From: Candidatus Methanoperedentaceae archaeon
GTDB taxonomy: Archaea > Halobacteriota > Methanosarcinia > Methanosarcinales > Methanoperedenaceae
Direction of reading: 5' to 3'
NCBI GenBank assembly: GCA_013331375.1
Contig: DUGO01000183.1
Coordinates: 4,471-11,781 of the forward strand
DNA: 7,311 nucleotides
The notes beneath the pieces are model-generated. The model saw nothing but the letters and a program-made list of their open reading frames with translations, was not told the DNA's origin and ran no database searches. Below, in pieces: positions 1 through 4,872 of this stretch. Position 1 is the first letter of the stretch; each line of letters opens with the position of its first letter. Both the position numbers and the translations under genes were made by a program.

Positions 1-626
1 GTATTGGAGAGTCTCCCAGTGACATCCTTCCCGTTTATCGTTGCGCTACCCCTGCCAAGGCGCAGCTCTTCCCCGTAAGCCAATTCCCCGTTGAATGTCA
101 CGGATTCTCCTGTGGACATGTTCGTGAGCGTGGGGTCCTTGATTTTTGCATCAGGGGTTTCGACTTGTATTATTATTTCGGGTTCGGCATCCTGTATGTT
201 CCTGGGATTGACCACCCATTCGCTGCCTGCGCTGACCTTCCACGTCTTGCTCAGCCTGATTTCCGGGTTCTCCACGATTTCCACAGGGAAATCCGGTGGA
301 ATCCGAAGCACTATCCTGACAAGATTCCGTATGGCGCCTATCGTGCCGCCCCCCTTATAGCTGATTATCGCGGTTTTGAGCCGGTTCCTGTAATCCGGGT
401 CTGGTTCGCCGTCGTTCCTTTTGATATTATAAATGGCTCCAAGCCCGTCGATCTCGCCATTGCTTGCAGTATCTACCCAGTGTGCTCTCATCACAGATAC
501 CAGGTCTTTCTCGGATTCGTCAAGGCGCTTTCCGGATGCGGAAACAATCGCTGATATAACAGATTCGGGTTCCCAGTGCCTGAAGAAATGCGGCAGTCTC
601 CCGGAAATCGATTCGGCTCGTGACAA
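1..626 (-). CDS. Baseplate wedge-like phage tail protein, C-terminus cut off by window edge
   Basis: This minus-strand frame stays open from 626 to the left edge, giving at least 208 residues. It starts just after the baseplate-J stop, separated by one codon and in the same frame. The only start near the front is TTG at 624-626; a GGGGG run lies about ten bases before it, inside the end of the J gene. The next ATG (489-491, residue 46) would remove a region that looks conserved. The N-terminal part has RLPHFFRHW (10-18), HWVDTA (49-54), IDGLG (59-63), DPDYRNRLK (76-84) and YKGGGT (90-95), a pattern I associate with tail or baseplate proteins encoded beside gpJ. The part after about residue 120 is beta-rich and ends in a GEELRLGRGSATINGKDV stretch that resembles C-terminal domains of siphophage distal-tail (Dit) proteins. 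By position it would act like Afp12 or gp7/gpI, joining the wedge to outer baseplate parts. Its role as a tail protein is fairly sure; the exact family is not. Confidence 0.72.
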   Translation of the reverse strand, partial: MSRAESISGRLPHFFRHWEPESVISAIVSASGKRLDESEKDLVSVMRAHWVDTASNGEIDGLGAIYNIKRNDGEPDPDYRNRLKTAIISYKGGGTIGAIRNLVRIVLRIPPDFPVEIVENPEIRLSKTWKVSAGSEWVVNPRNIQDAEPEIIIQVETPDAKIKDPTLTNMSTGESVTFNGELAYGEELRLGRGSATINGKDVTGRLSN

Positions 627-629
627 GGC

Positions 630-2132
630 TCAATCCCCCACGAATATTTCAAGACTACGAAGCTCCCCTTTCTCATCGAATCGCACTTCTATGTTCTCAC
701 TCCTGTCATTGATGGTCACATCGCGCACATCCCTGATACCCTGCACTCCGAGGACCGATTTGATGATGCGGCTGAGTACCACGTCATCGTCTATCGCCAG
801 GGCTTCGATGTACTGGCGTATCGCTGCATCCGCTTCTTTGCGTACCTCATCACGGTTCACGCTCTCCACAACAAAAATGGTCAGTCTTATGTCAAGGGGC
901 ACTGTCGCCGGTCTGTTGAATTCAACTTTCACGCCTGCCGCTCTTGTATCTTCAATGACCCGCAATATCTCGTTCTCATCCCCTCCGCTTGCGATTATCT
1001 TGATTATACCGGGTATCCCGTCAGGCTGGTCGACCACCTTGACCTCCCCAATGACGCCTTTGACGCCTTCCACTGCGGCTTTCAGCGAGTTCAGCGTCGC
1101 TTTTCCTGCCATCTCGAGCGCCCGCTTTGCCCTCTCGCGCAGCTCGGTATCGCTCTCAGCCTCCCTGCCGTTCAGGATGTCTTTCTTGTTGATGACGTAC
1201 TCAATGCCCATCACAGGTTTTGGCATCACGTTGATGCTGCCAGCGAACACGTTCCCCTCCTTCCCCGGGGACATGGCTTCAATCGGCACGTCGGCTTCCC
1301 AGTGCCCTTCCGCATTTCGCACAAGTGCCGCTTCCCGTGTCGTCCTGAACACCTTGACGTTCCCGGCTCTTGCAGAGTATGTGGATACCCTTGTGTCTAC
1401 CGGGATGCGTATCTCTTCATACTTGGAATACGTTAAATAGAACATCTTTTCAGGGCGCCTGCCGCCCTCAAGCCACGATAGCTCGCTGCCAGATATGCTG
1501 TAATCCTTACCCTGCGCGAATTCGGTCTGCACTCCACCTGAAGTCCCCTCGACTTTCTTTACAGCTTTTATCATCGGGTCCCGCAGCCTGTACTTCTCTT
1601 TTGTATCATAGACGTGCGCCTCGCGCGATACTTCAACTTCCTTTGGCTCGCCAACCCTGGCGAAGGTCACATCACCCCTGGCTGGCTCAGCCACCTTCCT
1701 TGTTACTCCAAGGATGGATACCACAAGGTCAAGGGATTTCCCTGTCGCGGTATCAATGAATCCCGCGTTATAAACGTGGTCCATCTGGGCGTACAGGTAG
1801 TCTATCTCGCGCGCAGCAGACTCGACCACGGTCCTTGTCACGCTGCCGGGATTGACATCCGTGATTCCCTGAGGCGCATCAAGCCTGTAATTCACGAAAA
1901 ATGGAGTCCTGTCATCCGGCTTCTCGCCATCACGCGTCCATTCCAGCGTACTTCCGCCAAGCCTGTAGTCGGTATTTTTCTGGAATACGAACGGTCCGCC
2001 ACGTACAGTCCCGTCGACCTTGAGTATCTCAATCACGTCTGTATTGCCGAGCCTGTACTTTGTCCGGTTGATCGCGTAGTCATGCTTCTCATTGACTATG
2101 CCTTTGGTTATGTGAGACAGCATGGACTCCAC
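630..2132 (-). CDS. Baseplate J-like protein (gpJ / Afp11 / T4 gp6-type wedge)
   Basis: This is a structural wedge protein that forms the ring around the central spike of a contractile tail or injection system. From the GTG at 2132 it has 500 residues. The C-terminal half carries the features of the Baseplate_J family: SPGKEGNVFAGSI (288-300), then GREAESDTELRERAKRAL (322-339), a helical stretch at 340-360, and a final domain with VESVNRDEVRKEADAAI (422-438), IDDDVVLSRI (447-456) and GIRDVRDVTI (465-474). The N-terminal half holds two copies of a beta-rich module (25-83 and 180-238). The true start is probably upstream: the same frame is open to at least 2168 and would add FIRKPYNEVV-like sequence typical of such N-termini, right behind a strong GGAGGTG. 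No ATG, GTG or TTG lies there, only ATA (2166-2168) or ATC (2163-2165). The gene sits between gp25 and the next wedge gene, as in myophage and eCIS clusters. Confidence 0.93.
   Translation of the reverse strand: MESMLSHITKGIVNEKHDYAINRTKYRLGNTDVIEILKVDGTVRGGPFVFQKNTDYRLGGSTLEWTRDGEKPDDRTPFFVNYRLDAPQGITDVNPGSVTRTVVESAAREIDYLYAQMDHVYNAGFIDTATGKSLDLVVSILGVTRKVAEPARGDVTFARVGEPKEVEVSREAHVYDTKEKYRLRDPMIKAVKKVEGTSGGVQTEFAQGKDYSISGSELSWLEGGRRPEKMFYLTYSKYEEIRIPVDTRVSTYSARAGNVKVFRTTREAALVRNAEGHWEADVPIEAMSPGKEGNVFAGSINVMPKPVMGIEYVINKKDILNGREAESDTELRERAKRALEMAGKATLNSLKAAVEGVKGVIGEVKVVDQPDGIPGIIKIIASGGDENEILRVIEDTRAAGVKVEFNRPATVPLDIRLTIFVVESVNRDEVRKEADAAIRQYIEALAIDDDVVLSRIIKSVLGVQGIRDVRDVTINDRSENIEVRFDEKGELRSLEIFVGD
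1419..1595 (-). repeat. Protein-level internal repeat, copy B, in baseplate J
   Basis: This stretch encodes residues 180-238 of the J protein and matches copy A (residues 25-83) without a length change: KYRL, I..VKKVEGT, DYSISGSELSW, GGRRP and FYLTYS. It lies just before the region that leads into the conserved J core, whereas copy A sits near the N-terminus. Between the two is a helical segment (about 96-145) with VESAAREIDYLYAQMD, which resembles the helical N-terminal wedge segment of J/gp6 proteins. Confidence 0.65.
1884..2060 (-). repeat. Protein-level internal repeat, copy A, in baseplate J
   Basis: This stretch encodes residues 25-83 of the J protein counted from the GTG at 2132. It begins KYRL, then I..LKVDGT, DYRLGGSTLEW, a GEKP turn and FFVNYR. 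Copy B at residues 180-238 has the same length, 59 residues, and the same landmarks in the same order. The likeness is clear in protein but not obvious in DNA, so the duplication is old. Modules of this kind, ending in an aromatic-V-Y strand, recur in tail proteins and are probably small beta domains. Confidence 0.65.
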
Positions 2133-2164
2133 GACTTCATTGTAAGGTTTCCTTATGAATGTGA

Positions 2165-2602
2165 TTATCCCACCTCCAGATAGAACGGAAAGACCCTGTT
2201 CATAGGTACACTGCTTTTGATTGGCATGACCGTGATATCAAGTATTACGATATGCGGGTTGTCCGGGGGCACGCTGACAGCCAGGCTCACTATGTCCTTT
2301 ACCCTGGGCTCCTGCAGTATGCATTCCTTTGCATACAGCCTGACAAGCTCACGCGTGCCCTGGTTGTTCGGCTCGCCTATGAGCTCATGCAGCCTCGAGC
2401 CGTAATCCGGGTGCCCGAGGTCAGAAAGCTCGCCCCTGCGCGTCAGCATCCTGTGCATGATCGCCTGCCCGAGATTCTCGCGTCCTTCCGCGACCTGCAA
2501 ATCACCCTTTCTGCTGACAGACAGGTCTGCGCCAAGCCCCATGAACTCAGGTCTTGTCTCAAGTATGATTTTCAGGTCGGTTCCGAGCAGCTCTTCGTCC
2601 AT
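2165..2602 (-). CDS. gp25-like (GPW/gp25) baseplate wedge protein
   Basis: This 145-residue protein has the usual length of GPW/gp25 (Afp9) proteins, which tie the baseplate wedge to the sheath and help start its assembly. The signature is complete: NLGQAIMHRMLTRRGEL (43-59), LGHPDYGSRL (62-71), LIGEPNN (74-80), and the conserved EPR motif at 98-100 followed by VKDI. EPR is the wedge-core motif known from T4 gp25. The C-terminus is a beta-strand pair ending FYLEVG. The start at ATG 2602 has GGTGA five bases before it. The gene follows PAAR after 13 bases, and its last codons contain the ribosome binding site of the J gene. Although once called acidic lysozyme, the family is structural. Confidence 0.94.
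   Translation of the reverse strand: MDEELLGTDLKIILETRPEFMGLGADLSVSRKGDLQVAEGRENLGQAIMHRMLTRRGELSDLGHPDYGSRLHELIGEPNNQGTRELVRLYAKECILQEPRVKDIVSLAVSVPPDNPHIVILDITVMPIKSSVPMNRVFPFYLEVG
2171..2177 (-). promoter_or_regulatory. Strong Shine-Dalgarno GGAGGTG for the baseplate-J gene
   Basis: The minus strand reads GGAGGTG here, near-perfect complementarity to the archaeal 16S rRNA 3' end. It lies within the last codons of the gp25 gene. Four bases after GGAGG comes ATA and seven bases after comes ATC, both in the J frame. The first canonical start, GTG at 2132, is about 38 bases farther, too far for this site to serve it directly. The site therefore argues for initiation near 2163-2168 at a non-standard codon, or for a recent ATG loss or sequence error. 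Confidence 0.6.
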
Positions 2603-2615
2603 ATCTTCACCATGT

Positions 2616-3008
2616 TCATCCTATCATCACTGTCCCGACTGCGATTACACTACCCGATGGCAGGTCTGCCGGGTCATTGCAGGTCGTTGCTGTATCCCCG
2701 TTCCTCGCAGCCATTTTCCCGTTTATCCGAACTGTTGCGCTTCCCGTGATTAAGGTCGCCCTGTTGGACGGCGGCTTCTGGAAAGGACCTCCCTGCGGTA
2801 TATGGGGCGGCGTGTTGGTGGCTGTCGAGCCTGCGGTTGCGGCAGGCATTCCCATTATCTTCACATCGCTGCTCAGGCTGCCGTCCACGATTCCTGTGAA
2901 CGGGTGGGGAAGCGGCGTGGGCACGGGTCCGCCGGGTGAGGGTATATTGACAATATGGATATCGGTTGCAACGACCTGGTCGCCCTGTTTGCATGCCTGC
3001 TGTCCCAT
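2616..3008 (-). CDS. PAAR-domain spike-tip protein
   Basis: This 130-residue protein should fold as the small cone that sharpens the central spike of a contractile machine and may carry effectors. PAAR proteins bind one metal ion through three His and one Cys near the tip. Candidates here are His18, His35, His69 and Cys110, all in typical settings: DIHIVNIP, LPHPFTG, TPPHIP and GDTATTCND. Gly-Pro-rich turns between short strands and the KIMGMPAATAG and INGKMAARNGD segments also fit the family. It is the stand-alone form with no toxin extension. GAGGT stands eight bases before the ATG at 3008. It lies 13 bases after the spike gene and 13 before gp25, matching its partners. I am confident of the family; the metal ligands are inferred from motif position. 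Confidence 0.93.
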   Translation of the reverse strand: MGQQACKQGDQVVATDIHIVNIPSPGGPVPTPLPHPFTGIVDGSLSSDVKIMGMPAATAGSTATNTPPHIPQGGPFQKPPSNRATLITGSATVRINGKMAARNGDTATTCNDPADLPSGSVIAVGTVMIG

Positions 3009-3021
3009 TTTTGGTACCTCG

Positions 3022-3669
3022 TCAGTTGATATTTACCATTGCGCCTTTGATGTCAAGGTTTGCAGAGGCTTCAAGCTTGGCTCCAGCGCCTGCCTTGAGC
3101 TCAAGTGATGCCTTGCTCTCAATCTTTACGTTCTGTCCTGAGAGCGTGATGTCTCCCTTTGCATTTATGCCGACTGCGGCATTTGATTCGACCGTAACGT
3201 CGCCATCCGTTTTTACCGTAACTATGGATTTGCCCACCTCTGCACGCAGCTCATCATCCGTAACCGTGAGGACTGTCCCGCCCGGGAATTTCATGTAAAG
3301 CCTGCGAACCCCTGATTTTTTGGGGTCAGGCGATTCATATACCAGCTCGCCTTCCTTATTCACTGGCGGTCTGTCATCATCATTGTACAGCCTGCCAATC
3401 ACGACAGGGGCATTGATGTCCCCGCTCACGAACGCAAGGAGAACCATATCGCCGACATTGGGGACATACGTGAGCCCTATGCGCTGCGTCGCTATCGGCA
3501 CCCTGCGCAGCTCAAGCTCGCGGTTCTTGAGCTTGACATTGCATTCATAGTTATCATAATCGCCTGCATCCGCATGCGGTAAGACGGACGTGACCACGCC
3601 GAGCTCGATAAGATTCAGCTTTTTTACCTCGTTCTCGGCAACCTTCCGGATTACTTCAACCGCGCTCAT
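3022..3669 (-). CDS. Baseplate assembly protein V / VgrG-like central spike (gpV, gp5, Afp8-like)
   Basis: This 215-residue protein is the probable central spike on which the PAAR tip sits. Residues 20-100 form the OB-fold domain of gpV/gp5: LGVVTSVLP (23-31), VPNVGDMVLLAF (69-80) and GDINAPVVIGRLYN (83-96). The conserved GD.vLvaF...D...PvViG.Ly pattern is diagnostic. After a linker (97-125), residues 126-215 are a chain of short valine- and glycine-rich strands such as TVKTDGDVTVESNAAVGINA, the pattern of a trimeric triple-stranded beta-helix needle. It is shorter than T6SS VgrG because it lacks the gp27-like N-terminal part. AAGGTGAG lies just before the ATG at 3669, and the gene starts eight bases after the coiled-coil gene ends. 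It should work outside the cytoplasm as part of a needle, pushed by sheath contraction. Confidence 0.93.
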   Translation of the reverse strand: MSAVEVIRKVAENEVKKLNLIELGVVTSVLPHADAGDYDNYECNVKLKNRELELRRVPIATQRIGLTYVPNVGDMVLLAFVSGDINAPVVIGRLYNDDDRPPVNKEGELVYESPDPKKSGVRRLYMKFPGGTVLTVTDDELRAEVGKSIVTVKTDGDVTVESNAAVGINAKGDITLSGQNVKIESKASLELKAGAGAKLEASANLDIKGAMVNIN

Positions 3670-3677
3670 GACTCACC

Positions 3678-4112
3678 TTAACTTTTTGCCTTTTGTCCCA
3701 TTTTCTCTATAAGAGACCTGACAAACCCTTCAGCGCTGTTGAAGTCTCTCTGCCTGTCCTCTACGCTCTTTTTTGCCTTCTGTGCCATTGCTTTTGCCTC
3801 GCCCATGGACTTATCAGTCCGCTTCCTGCTCTCATCGTGGGCTAATTTCTTAATGTCAAGCATCTTATTTGCAGCATCAGCCTTCTTTTTTGCGGCTTCC
3901 ATGGAAGACTTCGCACGCTGCTGTTTTGCTTCAATCAGCTTGAACGGTTCCTCAGATTTCTTTATTGCAGCATCAATAGCACGTTTTTTCTGTTCAACAG
4001 TGGATGTTGCCTTTTTTAAGGCTCCGCCAGCACGGTCAAGCTTCTCTTTAGCCTGCCTGCCGGACTCAACGCTTTTCTCAGTCATACTCCTGGCGCTTTT
4101 TTCCCCTGCCAT
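3678..4112 (-). CDS. Lysine-rich coiled-coil protein of unknown function, first gene of the baseplate operon
   Basis: I do not recognise this 144-residue protein. It has 28 lysines, many Ala and Glu, one proline (56), no Cys, Trp or Tyr and only three Phe (57, 124, 130), so nearly all of it should be a basic helical coiled coil, perhaps two helices hinged near 53-57. There is no signal peptide or membrane segment. The ATG at 4112 follows GAGGT at five bases, and the stop lies eight bases before the spike gene, whose Shine-Dalgarno follows at once. The tight coupling argues for a job in the contractile machine, such as an assembly chaperone, scaffold, tape-measure-like part or cargo adaptor. 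These roles are guesses from context. A low-complexity helical protein like this will match many unrelated proteins in searches, so homology calls need care. Confidence 0.75.
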   Translation of the reverse strand: MAGEKSARSMTEKSVESGRQAKEKLDRAGGALKKATSTVEQKKRAIDAAIKKSEEPFKLIEAKQQRAKSSMEAAKKKADAANKMLDIKKLAHDESRKRTDKSMGEAKAMAQKAKKSVEDRQRDFNSAEGFVRSLIEKMGQKAKS

Positions 4113-4172
4113 CCAACCTCACAGATATTATCAGCCGGCAGCCGATTTTCTGGTTATGACATGGTGCTGACC

Positions 4173-4182
4173 CTTTATAAAA
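4173..4182 (-). promoter_or_regulatory. Candidate TATA-box promoter of the baseplate operon
   Basis: The minus strand reads TTTTATAAAG, close to the archaeal TATA box, preceded by CCCAAG in the place of the BRE. A start of transcription about 25 bases on would fall near 4150-4153, leaving a leader of about 40 bases that contains the GAGGT site of the coiled-coil gene. This would give the operon its own promoter, separate from the hypothetical gene upstream. Confidence 0.5.
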
Positions 4183-4185
4183 CTT

Positions 4186-4240
4186 GGGTTTGCGCATTGC
4201 TGCGATGTGGCATTCCGGTCAAACCCGCTTGCAAGACCGG
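4186..4240. repeat. Overlapping inverted repeats upstream of the operon TATA box
   Basis: Two perfect inverted repeats interlock. GGGTTTG (4186-4192) pairs with CAAACCC (4220-4226) across 27 bases, and CCGGTC (4215-4220) pairs with GACCGG (4235-4240) across 14 bases. The first arm abuts the putative BRE/TATA at 4173-4188, so a protein bound here could control the operon. The second pair could also form a weak hairpin past the end of the 4290-4703 gene. The layout is visible; the role is inference. Confidence 0.4.
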
Positions 4241-4245
4241 GTCAT

Positions 4246-4250
4246 AAAAA
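4246..4250 (-). terminator. Possible T-rich terminator after the 137-residue gene
   Basis: On the minus strand, about 40 bases past the stop at 4290, the sequence reads ACTTTTTATG, with another TTTT cluster at about 4259-4262. Archaeal transcription often ends at T-runs without a stem. The run is short, so this is a weak call. Confidence 0.25.
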
Positions 4251-4289
4251 GTCACGGGAAAATTAACGGTGATACCTGCTGGAAAATAC

Positions 4290-4703
4290 CTACATACGCC
4301 GTGTATCGCTGAACGTGACGAGTTTGTTCAGGGCTTTCCACTTCTCAGCCATCTCAATAAACTCGTTCTCATATCCCGAATCCCTTATTGGCGGCACGGT
4401 CTTATGAGGCGCAAAGTTCCTCGGGGACCCCCCGTCTTTTAAGTACTGCTTATAATCACTGAGCGCCTTGATATTGCTATCGTACTCGTCATTGCTTATA
4501 TACCTGAACACCTCAAGTTCCGGGTACCCCTTGTGGATTTCCTTTGTCACTACATAGATACAGTTGTCCTGGCTCTTGCCCTTGGTTATTTCCATCTCAA
4601 GCGAGACCTGCCTGCCCGACGTATCTTTACCCGGGTTACACGAAAGCACCCAGCGGTCGTTGAACGTCTTGTTCAGTTTAACCTGGATCGTTTTTTCACC
4701 CAT
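4290..4703 (-). CDS. Hypothetical protein, 137 residues, unrecognised
   Basis: I do not recognise this protein. The N-terminal half alternates polar and hydrophobic residues like a beta sheet (ritual strands at about 4-10, 17-22, 33-40, 48-54 and 63-70), with single cysteines at 22 and 48. The second half is helical and charged, with a loop at about 90-110 that contains GGSPRNF and VPPIRDSG, and a final helix (113-128). There is no signal peptide or membrane segment, so it is probably cytoplasmic. The ATG at 4703 has GAGGT eight bases before it. It lies on the same strand as the baseplate operon, 177 bases upstream, but a separate TATA-like box in that gap suggests it is not co-transcribed. 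It could be an accessory or cargo protein of the system, or simply the next gene along. Confidence 0.72.
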   Translation of the reverse strand: MGEKTIQVKLNKTFNDRWVLSCNPGKDTSGRQVSLEMEITKGKSQDNCIYVVTKEIHKGYPELEVFRYISNDEYDSNIKALSDYKQYLKDGGSPRNFAPHKTVPPIRDSGYENEFIEMAEKWKALNKLVTFSDTRRM

Positions 4704-4773
4704 GTGCCATACCTCGTTAGATGCGTTATTCAGGAATTCCGGTTTTTATCTGCCTTTAATTAGCATCTTAATG

Positions 4774-4781
4774 AATATAAA
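4774..4781 (-). promoter_or_regulatory. Candidate TATA box for the 137-residue hypothetical gene
   Basis: The minus strand reads TTTATATT within AGTTTATATTCATT, in the most AT-rich part of the 168-base divergent gap 4704-4872. Transcription would begin near 4752 and give a leader of about 50 bases with the GAGGT site near its end. Confidence 0.4.
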
Positions 4782-4842
4782 CTATTTGGCAATCCCGAAG
4801 TGTGTTTTGTATTCCAGGACTATAGTCCCCTTGCGCGTTAGC

Positions 4843-4850
4843 TTTATATC
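4843..4850 (+). promoter_or_regulatory. TATA box of the radical SAM gene, implying a leaderless transcript
   Basis: TTTATATC is centred about 26 bases before the ATG at 4873, so transcription should start at or within a few bases of the start codon. No Shine-Dalgarno sequence is visible in the bases between them, which agrees with leaderless initiation, common in archaea. Confidence 0.5.
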
Positions 4851-4872
4851 TCCATAAGAGATTGAATGCCGC

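Noticed and set aside
491..676. 61-codon minus-strand frame over the J/wedge junction
   Set aside because: It is out of frame with both real genes and spans their junction; the wedge frame starting at 626 extends unbroken to the window edge and carries tail-protein motifs.
433..1440. 335-codon plus-strand open frame opposite the baseplate genes
   Set aside because: It is rich in Ser, Thr and Pro with no family motif, lies fully antisense to the well-supported J gene and the start of the next wedge gene, and is explained as a shadow of their codon use.
2252..2749. 165-codon plus-strand open frame
   Set aside because: It is antisense to gp25 and PAAR, both firmly identified, with no motif of its own.
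3733..4100. Coiled-coil protein as a histone-like or membrane-tethered protein
   Set aside because: Lysine richness alone does not support DNA binding, and no membrane span or histone-fold motif is visible.
4215..4240. Hairpin CCGGTC/GACCGG as a bacterial-style intrinsic terminator
   Set aside because: No T-run follows the stem in the minus-strand direction; the T-run lies before it. A regulatory role is as likely.
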